Part shown: positions 51,135 through 59,074 of the stretch, one piece after another | How the letters are laid out: each line of letters begins with the position of its first letter | Position numbering within the stretch: the stretch's first letter is position 1 | Origin: Arsenicibacter rosenii | Lineage (GTDB): Bacteria; Bacteroidota; Bacteroidia; Cytophagales; Spirosomataceae | DNA: 64,000 nt | Reading direction: 5' to 3' | NCBI RefSeq assembly: GCF_001870735.1 | Contig: NZ_MORL01000005.1 | Coordinates: 331,736-395,735 of the forward strand | Notes under the pieces: model-generated | What the model was told of the DNA's origin: nothing | Database searches by the model: none | What the model saw: the letters and a program-made list of their open reading frames with translations, nothing else | Translations under genes and position numbers: made by a program

Positions 51135-52213
51135 TTCTGTATGAATTGTGGATTCTTCAGGAACTCCTCGTCTGTAAGCGTTTTGAGAAAGGCAATGATC
51201 TGCGCCTTTTCCCCGGCAGTCATCGGAATACCTAACCGTCCGTTCTGCTTCAGCAGCGGATCGAGGTTCGGCGTTTCGGTAACGCCTTCCGCGTAGTGAT
51301 CCAGTACCGCCTCCAGCGTCCGGAAACGACCGTCGTGCATGTAGGGGAATGATACCCCGACATTACGCAGGCTTGGGACTTTAAACGTATAATTGTCCTG
51401 CGGGGCTTCGGTAATCCGGCCGCGGCCCAAATCAGTACCGAATGCCAGGCTCAGCCCATTGTTCCGGAACTTGTTGTCGGTAAATAACTCACCAGCGTGG
51501 CAGTTCGCACAGCCTTTCTGTACAAACAACTGTTTACCAGCCAGCTCATCCGCAGTTAACGTAACACCTTCATTCCGTACATACTTGTCATACCGCGAAT
51601 TGGCCGAAACCAGCGTCAGCATGTACTGCGACAGTGCCTGTAGAAAACGGGCGGTAGTCACCTCCTCCGTTCCGAATGCCGCCTTGAATTTTTTCGGATA
51701 GGTGCTGTCTTTCCGGAGCTTTTCCAGCACATTGTACAGCGTCTCATCCATCTCAAGCGGGTTCTCAATGGGTGCAACCGGCACCAGATCAAGATCCAGC
51801 ACCCCGCCATCCCAGAAAAAACTGTTGCTCCAGGCCAGATTCTGAATCGGCAGTGAATTGCGCGTTCCCACACGGTTATCAATGCCGTGACTCACGTCGT
51901 GTCCGTGATGCGTAAAGGCATACGGCTGACTGTGGCACTCGGCGCAGGAAATTGACTTGTCGCGGGATAATCTGGCGTCAAAAAACAGCATCCGGCCCAA
52001 TTCGACACCGGCCGCTGTAATCCGGTTTCGGTCCAGTGCATAAACCGGTGCCGGAAAGTTTTTCGGTACAGTAAATGCCGGCGTATCTAATGCCACCTCT
52101 GACTGATTGCTACAACTACTGATACCCGCCGGCAACGTACAGACCATTACAACACGTAATACCTTACGAACCAGCCTCATTCCGGCCTGCCCTGTTGTGT
52201 GTCGTTTTTGCAT
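51131..52213 (-). CDS. Di-heme MauG/MbnH-like cytochrome c peroxidase family lipoprotein (pair 2)
   Basis: 360 residues from ATG 52213; ATG 52180 (MRLVRKVLR) is an equal or better start for the signal sequence, with lipobox GISSC. Heme motifs CAECH and CANCH; FFWDGGVLDLDLVPVAPIE, LSQYMLTLVSANSRYDKYV and FPYMHDGRFRTLEAV match pair 1 closely. It follows the MbnP-like gene of pair 2 with a hairpin between, and overlaps the CDICGC barrel gene by 4 bp. Confidence 0.85.
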   Translation of the reverse strand: MQKRHTTGQAGMRLVRKVLRVVMVCTLPAGISSCSNQSEVALDTPAFTVPKNFPAPVYALDRNRITAAGVELGRMLFFDARLSRDKSISCAECHSQPYAFTHHGHDVSHGIDNRVGTRNSLPIQNLAWSNSFFWDGGVLDLDLVPVAPIENPLEMDETLYNVLEKLRKDSTYPKKFKAAFGTEEVTTARFLQALSQYMLTLVSANSRYDKYVRNEGVTLTADELAGKQLFVQKGCANCHAGELFTDNKFRNNGLSLAFGTDLGRGRITEAPQDNYTFKVPSLRNVGVSFPYMHDGRFRTLEAVLDHYAEGVTETPNLDPLLKQNGRLGIPMTAGEKAQIIAFLKTLTDEEFLKNPQFIQK

Positions 52214-52225
52214 ACCACATAAAAG

Positions 52226-52251
52226 GTCCGGAAGAGAACCCTCCTCCGGAC
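52226..52251 (-). terminator. Stem-loop between pair-2 MbnP-like and di-heme genes
   Basis: GTCCGGAAGAG (52226-52236) pairs with CTCCTCCGGAC (52241-52251), one mismatch, four-base loop; CTTTTATG follows on the minus strand. It starts 13 bp after the MbnP-like stop and could lower expression of the enzyme relative to its substrate protein. Confidence 0.6.
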
Positions 52252-52264
52252 ACCTGATCAGGGG

Positions 52265-53074
52265 TTAGTCGTTATGTACGTGATCGACCACGAACATATT
52301 CACGTAGTTATCTACGATTGGCTTAGCCAATGCCGGGCTGTGTACCGTTGGGGTCGTCGCAAAACTGATGGTATTCGTACCGCCCAATGCCTTAGCCGCA
52401 TCAACAATCAAATGCACCGTTGGTGTTGTTGCTGCGCGCACTTTTGCACTGGTGCTACCGAGCGACAAGGTTATTTTCCGCAGGTTATTGGCGGTCCTGG
52501 CAGCTCCCTGGAAGCCACCGCCGTATCCACCAATATGATACTGGAACGCTTTGCCGGAAATGGTTGATGCAGGTGAGATACCTTCCAGCTTCATGAAAAT
52601 ATAGCCTGAGTTCCATGACCAGTACATATTATCGGTACCATAGCTCCCGGTATCCAGGGCGCCTGTACGCTCTGTCACCGGTGCCTGGCTCTTCAGGCTG
52701 TCGACGCCGATGGTAAAAGCAACTTTTGCATAATTGGCCTGTGGAATGCCGGTCAGGGCAACGTTCAGCGACTTAGGATCGGCTTCCCGTACCAGATAGT
52801 AGCTGTTTGGTACTTTTACAACCGTTCCGTCTTCTTTCGTCAGTTCAATGTTGCTGACGAAATAGTTGAACGTAGTGACCGTAAACGACTCACCGGCCGT
52901 GTTTTTATATTGCGCCGTGCCCAGAGCCATGTTCGTACCACCGACATAGTTATCGAATTCGAGCGTCAGACCGCCTGTTCCGTTCGGATCAATGCTGTCA
53001 ACTTCGGTTTTTGAACAGGAAAAAATGGTAAAGGCTAATACAGCCGCAACGACAAATGAAAGAATTGATTTCAT
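52265..53074 (-). CDS. MbnP-like copper-binding lipoprotein (pair 2)
   Basis: 269 residues from ATG 53074 (MKSILSFVVAAVLAFTIFSC, lipobox C20). It shares LTLEFDNYVGGTNMALG, FNYFVSNIELTK, YLVREADP, FTIGVDSLKS, the aromatic motif NMYWSWNSGYIFMKLEG and YHIGGYGG with the other two MbnP-like proteins. The C-terminus ends VDHVHND, adding two His. The frame upstream to 53146 lacks a signal sequence. Confidence 0.85.
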   Translation of the reverse strand: MKSILSFVVAAVLAFTIFSCSKTEVDSIDPNGTGGLTLEFDNYVGGTNMALGTAQYKNTAGESFTVTTFNYFVSNIELTKEDGTVVKVPNSYYLVREADPKSLNVALTGIPQANYAKVAFTIGVDSLKSQAPVTERTGALDTGSYGTDNMYWSWNSGYIFMKLEGISPASTISGKAFQYHIGGYGGGFQGAARTANNLRKITLSLGSTSAKVRAATTPTVHLIVDAAKALGGTNTISFATTPTVHSPALAKPIVDNYVNMFVVDHVHND

Positions 53075-53176
53075 GGAAATAGCTGACCTCTTCCCCGCAG
53101 AGGTCACAAAATGAGAGGATGCATGCCCGTCTGTTGACTGAAGCATGGTGCTGTTATTGATATAAAGTGAATTGAA

Positions 53177-53194
53177 ATCGCAGGAAACTGCGAT
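53177..53194 (-). terminator. Stem-loop upstream of pair 2
   Basis: ATCGCAG (53177-53183) and CTGCGAT (53188-53194) pair perfectly around GAAA; TTTCAATT follows on the minus strand. It lies between the Cys-motif gene and the pair-2 MbnP-like gene and may separate two transcription units. Confidence 0.5.
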
Positions 53195-53240
53195 CAGAGC
53201 CGTCCCGCCAGACGATAAGCAGGGTGGCAGACAAAAAACT

Positions 53241-53621
53241 TTACCGGCGGGGAGGTTGCAATAAGCCCGTCAAAGGAGCCGAATAATGCTTAAGCAGGTA
53301 AATAAAATGCGTAGAATGACCCGTCAGATCAATGACGTCAGTGCTGACAGACAAGACAGCCGGTGCCTGCCAGAAAAGCTGTAGTCCCGGCAGGTTCTGT
53401 ACCCGCTCGGTCGTTTCCTTGTCCTGTTTGTCCTGCTGCGCTTTCAGGCGTTTGGCCAGATAGCATTGGCCGTTACAATTCATTTGCGGCCGGTCGCGGT
53501 TTTCGCAGAGCACACGGGCAATGTAGTCCCGGTTCAGTTGAAAACAGGCAATGGTTCCCCACGGACTAACCGTTGGCAGCATAATCGCAAAGAGCAATAT
53601 GTACACCAGAACCGAACGCAC
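53241..53621 (-). CDS. Small membrane-anchored Cys-motif protein (paralogue 2)
   Basis: 126 residues: hydrophobic N-terminus (VLVYILLFAIMLPTVSPWG), then LCENRDRPQMNC, NGQCYLAKRLKAQQDKQD and a charged helix. The pattern CEN-x2-RP, C-x-G-x-C-YLAKRL is shared with 48277-48675, with little similarity outside it. It lies between pair 3 (upstream) and pair 2 (downstream), so each copy is next to a metal-uptake or MbnP unit. Confidence 0.75.
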   Translation of the reverse strand: MRSVLVYILLFAIMLPTVSPWGTIACFQLNRDYIARVLCENRDRPQMNCNGQCYLAKRLKAQQDKQDKETTERVQNLPGLQLFWQAPAVLSVSTDVIDLTGHSTHFIYLLKHYSAPLTGLLQPPRR

Positions 53622-53702
53622 GTTTTTGTAATTTTCCGCAAAGATAATGACTCTTCGCCTTATAGTCTACTAATTTTGATCAGTGTAGCGATATGACCGG
53701 CA

Positions 53703-55253
53703 TCATTCCAGCACTACGTGTGAAATGGTACCACACGCCTCGTCATGCTTACCAAAAAACGGATTTCCCTTACTGTCAGCCGTTTCCGTCATCCAATAAC
53801 CTCCCTGGTTATAAACCGCCTTCGGGCAGAAGTGATAATACAACGGTTTTTTATTCAGGTGAAATGCTTTGACAAGCCGGTACAGGTTTTTGGACAAATC
53901 CCCGAAATGATCCCGCTGATGGGCGATCAGGCCTGTCTCGCCGAGATGTTCTGCATCAAAGCCCAGATCTTCGTAAACCAGTTCATAAAACGCCTTTTGT
54001 TGTTCTGTCAGTTGCGAACGGTCAAAGTTTTTGAGGATGTTCAGCATCCGCAACGCCGACTGCTTTACCCTGGCGCCGTCTTCTGCCATGAGGCCGTTCA
54101 GGCTTTCCCAATAATAGTTCATCACTTTATCGAATGATGCTTTCAGGGCCGGACTGGTCAGCGTCAGATCGACTTTGCTCCAGTCGGTATTGGCATACTG
54201 GCTTTTCTGCGGTTTTTCAGGCGCATCAAATTCGGCGAACCGGTTATTTTTCAGAAACGTATCATCGTTCAGCGTTTGCAGGAATGCCAGTATCTTCTGC
54301 TTCTCATCAGCCGTGAGCGCAATGCCCAACCGCCCGTTTTGCTTCAGCAACGGATCAAGCGTCGGACTGTCTTCCACTCCGTTGCTGTAATGATCCAGCA
54401 CCGCCTCCAGCGTTTCCAGGCGGCCATCGTGCATATAAGGTGCCGTGGCGGCCAGATTTCGCAGACCCGGGACTTTAAACCGGAAGCGGTCTTCGTTCAG
54501 CAACGTTATATCATAACGGCCCTCGTCGGTATTCAGCTCCCGTTTCAGCCCGTTGTTCCGGAACTTATTATCGGTGAATAACTCGCCGCTATGGCAGTTC
54601 CCGCACTTCTGCTGCACCAGCGTCAGCCCTTCCTTTTCAGTATCCGTCAGCGTCACCCCTTCATAACGCATCGCCTTATCGTAACGGGAGTCTGCCGATA
54701 CCATCGTCAGCATAAACTGCGACAGGGCTTTGAGGAAGCGCTCCGTATTGATTTCCGGTGAGCCGAAGGCTCTGGCAAACAGGGGCGGATACTGGTTTGT
54801 TTTCCGGAGCTTTTCCAGCACATCGGCCAGCGTTTCATCCATTTCCGACGGATTTTGCAGCGGCACCAGCGGAAATAAATCCAGATGATGTACCCCGCCG
54901 TCCCAGCCAAAATCCGTCGACCAGGCCAGGTTAAACAACGGCATGGAGTTTCGTTTGGTCAGCAAATCATTGATGCCATGACTCAGCGCGTGTCCGTGCT
55001 GGGTAAACCCGGCCGACAACTGATGGCAGCTGCCGCAACTAATGGTATTATCCTTCGACAACAGCGCATCATAAAACAGCATTTTGCCCAGCGCCACCCC
55101 GTCGGCTGTCAGCGGGTTTTCAGCAAATTTATACGTCGGTGCCGGGAAGTTGGCCGGTTTTTCAAACAGCGCAGGTGCGCTCTTTTTACAGAACGACAGC
55201 AGCAACAGGCCAAAACAGCAAAGGACAATACCAATTTTCGACGTCATGGTCAT
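53703..55253 (-). CDS. MbnH/MauG-like di-heme enzyme fused to a DUF3347-like domain (pair 3)
   Basis: 516 residues, about 150 longer than the other two. Lipobox LLSFC (about C22). Residues about 30-345 are the di-heme domain (CGSCH, CGNCH, GWDGGVHHLDLFPLVPLQ, APYMHDGRLETLEAVL). Residues about 360-516 resemble DUF3347: LKASFDKVMNYYWESLNGLM, then YYHFCPKAVYNQGGYWM and NPFFGKHDEACGTISHV, with Cys, His and Met as in copper-linked DUF3347 domains of efflux proteins. It lies 5 bp after its MbnP-like partner. The FFWDGG motif reads FGWDGG here. Confidence 0.82.
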   Translation of the reverse strand: MTMTSKIGIVLCCFGLLLLSFCKKSAPALFEKPANFPAPTYKFAENPLTADGVALGKMLFYDALLSKDNTISCGSCHQLSAGFTQHGHALSHGINDLLTKRNSMPLFNLAWSTDFGWDGGVHHLDLFPLVPLQNPSEMDETLADVLEKLRKTNQYPPLFARAFGSPEINTERFLKALSQFMLTMVSADSRYDKAMRYEGVTLTDTEKEGLTLVQQKCGNCHSGELFTDNKFRNNGLKRELNTDEGRYDITLLNEDRFRFKVPGLRNLAATAPYMHDGRLETLEAVLDHYSNGVEDSPTLDPLLKQNGRLGIALTADEKQKILAFLQTLNDDTFLKNNRFAEFDAPEKPQKSQYANTDWSKVDLTLTSPALKASFDKVMNYYWESLNGLMAEDGARVKQSALRMLNILKNFDRSQLTEQQKAFYELVYEDLGFDAEHLGETGLIAHQRDHFGDLSKNLYRLVKAFHLNKKPLYYHFCPKAVYNQGGYWMTETADSKGNPFFGKHDEACGTISHVVLE

Positions 55254-55258
55254 CGTGT

Positions 55259-56086
55259 TTACTCGTTCATACCAACCACACCGGCCCCTTTTCCGGCCGG
55301 CAGTTCTTTTTTCAATCCATCGTAGCTGAACATCGTCGCGTAGTTATCCGCGATATGTTTTGAATACGGACCACCCATCACCGACGGATTGGCTGCGATG
55401 CTGACGTTGGTTGATCCGTTAAGCAGTTTCGACGCATCCGTTTTTATGCCGATACGGGTTATATCGTCTGCCTTCACACGCACCTTATCAGTGCCGAAAC
55501 TCAGGCTTGCGGCCTTAATGTTGTTCAGCGTCTTTTTGTCGCCCATGCCACCGAATAAGCCAATGTGGTACATAAAGATGGGTTCTTTCCGGTTTCCGGT
55601 CATCGGCACCTGTGGCGAACGACCTTCCATCTTCACAAAGATATACCCTGAATTCCACGCCCAGTACATATCCTTACCTTCGCCCCCGACATCCAGGCAA
55701 CCTTGCCGCTGGCTTACTTCCGATGCCGACCGCAGACTATCCACGCCAATGACAAAGCTAACGCCGACATAGTTACCTTTCGGTATATTTTTCAGGATGA
55801 TACGCTGCGTTTCAGGACGTTGCTCGCGGATCAGGAAATACGACTCATCCTGTGGCACCACGTACTCGCTGCCGTCTTTCCGCTTCAGCCGGAAATTGCT
55901 GACATAGTACTGAAACAGCGACACCGCGAACTCATCCCCGTTTGCATTGGTGTACGTTTTGTCTTTCAGGACCAGATCCTGACTGCCAACCACGTTGTCG
56001 AACTGAATTTCGACCGAGCCGGTCTTTTGGGCAAAGGTGTTCATGGTCATTAGCACTGACGCCACGAAAAGAAGGTTTTTTTTCAT
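55259..56086 (-). CDS. MbnP-like copper-binding protein, not lipidated (pair 3)
   Basis: 275 residues from ATG 56086 (MKKNLLFVASVLMTMNTFAQ), a type I signal peptide with no lipobox Cys, unlike pairs 1 and 2. Family segments: VEIQFDNVVGSQDLVLKD, LFQYYVSNFRLK, YFLIREQRP, FVIGVDSLRS, DMYWAWNSGYIFVKMEG, MYHIGLFGG. The open frame to 56230 runs into the DinB gene and is not used. Paired with the DUF3347-fused enzyme. Confidence 0.85.
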   Translation of the reverse strand: MKKNLLFVASVLMTMNTFAQKTGSVEIQFDNVVGSQDLVLKDKTYTNANGDEFAVSLFQYYVSNFRLKRKDGSEYVVPQDESYFLIREQRPETQRIILKNIPKGNYVGVSFVIGVDSLRSASEVSQRQGCLDVGGEGKDMYWAWNSGYIFVKMEGRSPQVPMTGNRKEPIFMYHIGLFGGMGDKKTLNNIKAASLSFGTDKVRVKADDITRIGIKTDASKLLNGSTNVSIAANPSVMGGPYSKHIADNYATMFSYDGLKKELPAGKGAGVVGMNE

Positions 56087-56121
56087 TGGTTTGTGATTAT
56101 TCAATGTTTGTATTTGGTTAA

Positions 56122-56655
56122 TTACCACCCGTAGTAGCTCTCCGGCGTAATGCCTTTCAGCCGCAAGTAAACGATACATTGCCCGCGGTGGTGAATGATA
56201 TGATTCTCCATGGCGTAAATCAGCCGCCATCCCGGAATGGCTCCGTTCACGAAATCCGTCTTCTCATAGAGTTTGCTGTCCGGCACATTCCGGATGGTCT
56301 GGCGGACAAACTCATACAGGGCTTTCACCTCAGCTATGATCTGTTCCTTAGTCATAACCTTAGGCAGCTTACGGGTTTTATACGGATTGTCGATGCCCAG
56401 CCGGCCGGCAAGCTGTCCGCTGGTAAAGATGCAGCAATGCCGCCACTGCTCCGCAAAGGTCATCGTCGAATCAGTAGACCGGAAGTTGTAATGTTCTGCC
56501 GGCATCTGTTCGCAGATTTTCAGGCTGTAGCGCTCCGACGCGTCAAAGGCATCAATCAGTTCCTGCCGCAATACCGGCGTCATCGTTTCCGGCGACCGCT
56601 GCGCCATAGCTGCATAACCGGTCAGGCTACACAAAAGGATGAGAATGTATTTCAT
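56122..56655 (-). CDS. Exported DinB/YfiT-like metal-dependent protein
   Basis: 177 residues with a signal peptide (MKYILILLCSLTGYAAMAQ) and a DinB four-helix fold: FAEQWRHCCIFTSGQL carries the first metal His and MENHIIHHRGQCIVYLRLKG the second pair. Most DinB proteins are cytoplasmic and bind Ni or Zn; a few act with thiols such as bacillithiol. It lies between the second TonB receptor gene and the pair-3 MbnP-like gene on the same strand. Function unknown. Confidence 0.85.
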   Translation of the reverse strand: MKYILILLCSLTGYAAMAQRSPETMTPVLRQELIDAFDASERYSLKICEQMPAEHYNFRSTDSTMTFAEQWRHCCIFTSGQLAGRLGIDNPYKTRKLPKVMTKEQIIAEVKALYEFVRQTIRNVPDSKLYEKTDFVNGAIPGWRLIYAMENHIIHHRGQCIVYLRLKGITPESYYGW

Positions 56656-56675
56656 AGTTTTCGGTTAATTACGTT

Positions 56676-58997
56676 TTAAAACCGCCCTGCTACCGTTACG
56701 CCCATCATTCGGGGCAGCCCCATCATATAACTGCCGTATCCATAAGCCATGTAGCGCACATCATTGAGGTTACGGACCCATAGCGCCACATCGAAATGCT
56801 TGCTGGTAACGCCTGCCCGGGCATTGAGCATACCATACGCTTTCTGCTGATATGCATTGATAAAATCCAGCTGGTATTCACCGATGTATCTGAACTCCCC
56901 ACGGACAAAGGCTTTGAGCTGCTGATCCGATTCAGACAAAGAAACACCATACTGAAGCGCAAGCATTGACTGCAGAGCCGGATTATTAATTGCCTTATTC
57001 CCCTTGTAATTTTTTACGGCATTGGCTGCTGCATCAAACAATTCCAGTTTTTTGTATTCGCTGTGCGACGTGCTCGCGGTCCACTCGATCTGCAGATTTT
57101 TAACCGGCAGGGCAGAAGCTTCCAGCTCAAGGCCGTAGTTATCCATGTCGCCGACATTGAGCGTGGCGTAGTTTATACCATCCCGGGATGTAGATACCTG
57201 CTGGTCCTTCTGCTGAAAATAAAACGCGGTAATATTCAGTTTCAGCCGGTTAGTAAACAGCATATTTTTGATTCCCACTTCATAGTTATCCGATTTTTCG
57301 GGGTTGTACGTGGGGTTTGTTTTGTTGCCGAAATTAAAGCCGCCAACCCGGAATCCTTTGGCGTAAGACGCATACACCATCGAATTATCTGTCAGTTTAT
57401 AGCTCAGAACGACCTTAGGCGTAAACGCATTAAAGGTCTTTTTAGCGGTACTGTCGGGAGAAAGAAGCATCACTACATTGTCTTTTTCAAACGAAGCATT
57501 CTGGGTGAGCTCCCTGCGCTCTACATCATACCTTGCCCCGGCAGTAATGTCAAACGCCGGCGAAATGGCGTAAGTAGCCTGCCCGAAAAACGCCGCACCA
57601 TACGCCTTTCGTTTTCCATCACCGATAGACGCATAAGGTGCATTCGGATCGAGAAGGGCATAATCTTCGTCAAAATACGTCGTGCTGCTGTTCTTTGTTT
57701 TTTCTCCGAATAAGAAGGTCCCTGCTGTCCATTTCCACTTTCCGGCATTGGCCGGCGACGAGAACCGAAGCTCCTGGGTGAGTTCGTTTTGTCTTGACCA
57801 GGTCGTAAAGCTGATTAACCGGGCAGGACCAAAATCAAAATCAAATCGTCCCGGAAGCCAGATATGGTAATCGACAAAGGCAGTGATCGACGTAAAATTG
57901 AACCGTTTACCAAAATATTTTACAGCAACCGACGTGTTGACATTAGTCCGGCGTTCTGTATTATCCCAATTGCCGAAAACCGTGTACGGATTGGCTCTGG
58001 CAGCACTGTCGGTAGCCGCCCAGGGGTAAGCTCCCTTGTCCTTATCATTTTCGTAACGGGTGTTCCAGTCAATTGTCCATTTATCCGATACCAGATATTT
58101 CAGGTTCACATTGCCGCTGTACGCATTATGGTGATCAAAATTTTTGGTGTCCTGCGTTGGGTTGTCATACACAGCACCACGGTTGTTAGCCTGAAAGCCT
58201 GCATTCACAAACAGTTTATTGGTTATGAGTGGTGTATTGATGCCCACGCTGTAACGCTGCTGACCGTAATTACCCAAATCAATTTCGGCAAATCCGCTTG
58301 TCTGGTTGGTCGGTCTTCTGGTAATGATATTCAGTACACCGCCAAATGCATTTCTGCCATAGAGTGTCCCCTGCGGTCCCCGCAGAATCTCAACCCGTTC
58401 GATATTGCTGAAATTGATCGGAGCCGAAAAATAATCAAACTGATAGACCCCGTCTACATACGTAGCTACGGCCTGATCATTTGAAAAGCCCATAGCTCCC
58501 CGGATGTTCAGGAAATTCGATCCGGTACTGTTTCCGTGCTCCACAGTAAACGTACTTGGTGCCAGTGCCGTAAGGTCATTGATTGTCCAGACCCTGTATT
58601 CTTTCAGCTGTCTGCTACTCAAAGACGTAACGGCCATCGGCGTATTCTGTAGTCTTTCTTCTGTTTTATCTGCCGTTACGACCACTTCACTCAGCGCGTT
58701 TACATTATCGGCTAAGGTAATCACTACCGTCTGCGTCTGGTTACTCACGTTTACGGACTGGATTTTGGTAGCATAACCAATGGTACTTACCTGTAGCTGA
58801 TACTTTCCTTTGCCCAGGGCAAGTGAAAAGTTACCGTCTTTGTCGGCAACCGTGCCGATTGAACTGTTTAATACGGCAATGTTGGCAAAGCCGATGGCTT
58901 CGCCTGACTGCGATTTAACGGTTCCTTTTATAGACTGAGCAAAAGTGATGGATGCCAGCAGGCAAAAAAGAATGGTTATTGTATTTTTAAGAGGCAT
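56676..58997 (-). CDS. TonB-dependent outer-membrane receptor with carboxypeptidase-regulatory-like domain (2)
   Basis: 773 residues. Signal peptide to FAQ (about 20); N-terminal domain about 21-100 (KGTVKSQSGEAIGFANIAVL); plug about 105-225 (VVVTADKTEERLQNTPMAVT, VEILRGPQGTLYGRNAFGG); barrel ending VTVAGRF with the usual terminal Phe. The plug resembles siderophore/FyuA-type receptors more than SusC. With PepSY and DJ-1 genes upstream it may import a metallophore; the ligand is unknown. It is not close to receptor 1 in its barrel. Confidence 0.9.
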   Translation of the reverse strand: MPLKNTITILFCLLASITFAQSIKGTVKSQSGEAIGFANIAVLNSSIGTVADKDGNFSLALGKGKYQLQVSTIGYATKIQSVNVSNQTQTVVITLADNVNALSEVVVTADKTEERLQNTPMAVTSLSSRQLKEYRVWTINDLTALAPSTFTVEHGNSTGSNFLNIRGAMGFSNDQAVATYVDGVYQFDYFSAPINFSNIERVEILRGPQGTLYGRNAFGGVLNIITRRPTNQTSGFAEIDLGNYGQQRYSVGINTPLITNKLFVNAGFQANNRGAVYDNPTQDTKNFDHHNAYSGNVNLKYLVSDKWTIDWNTRYENDKDKGAYPWAATDSAARANPYTVFGNWDNTERRTNVNTSVAVKYFGKRFNFTSITAFVDYHIWLPGRFDFDFGPARLISFTTWSRQNELTQELRFSSPANAGKWKWTAGTFLFGEKTKNSSTTYFDEDYALLDPNAPYASIGDGKRKAYGAAFFGQATYAISPAFDITAGARYDVERRELTQNASFEKDNVVMLLSPDSTAKKTFNAFTPKVVLSYKLTDNSMVYASYAKGFRVGGFNFGNKTNPTYNPEKSDNYEVGIKNMLFTNRLKLNITAFYFQQKDQQVSTSRDGINYATLNVGDMDNYGLELEASALPVKNLQIEWTASTSHSEYKKLELFDAAANAVKNYKGNKAINNPALQSMLALQYGVSLSESDQQLKAFVRGEFRYIGEYQLDFINAYQQKAYGMLNARAGVTSKHFDVALWVRNLNDVRYMAYGYGSYMMGLPRMMGVTVAGRF

Positions 58998-59049
58998 TTT
59001 ACCGATTGATTAACTGTTACAATGAACTTGTTTTAAGAAGAATACACCT

Positions 59050-59070
59050 GATTAGTGCTTTGCACTGATC
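59050..59070 (-). repeat. Short stem-loop between DJ-1 gene and TonB receptor 2
   Basis: GATTAGTGC and GCACTGATC pair (one mismatch) around TTT, 4 bp after the DJ-1 gene stop. No T-run follows. Confidence 0.45.
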
Positions 59071-59074
59071 TCCG

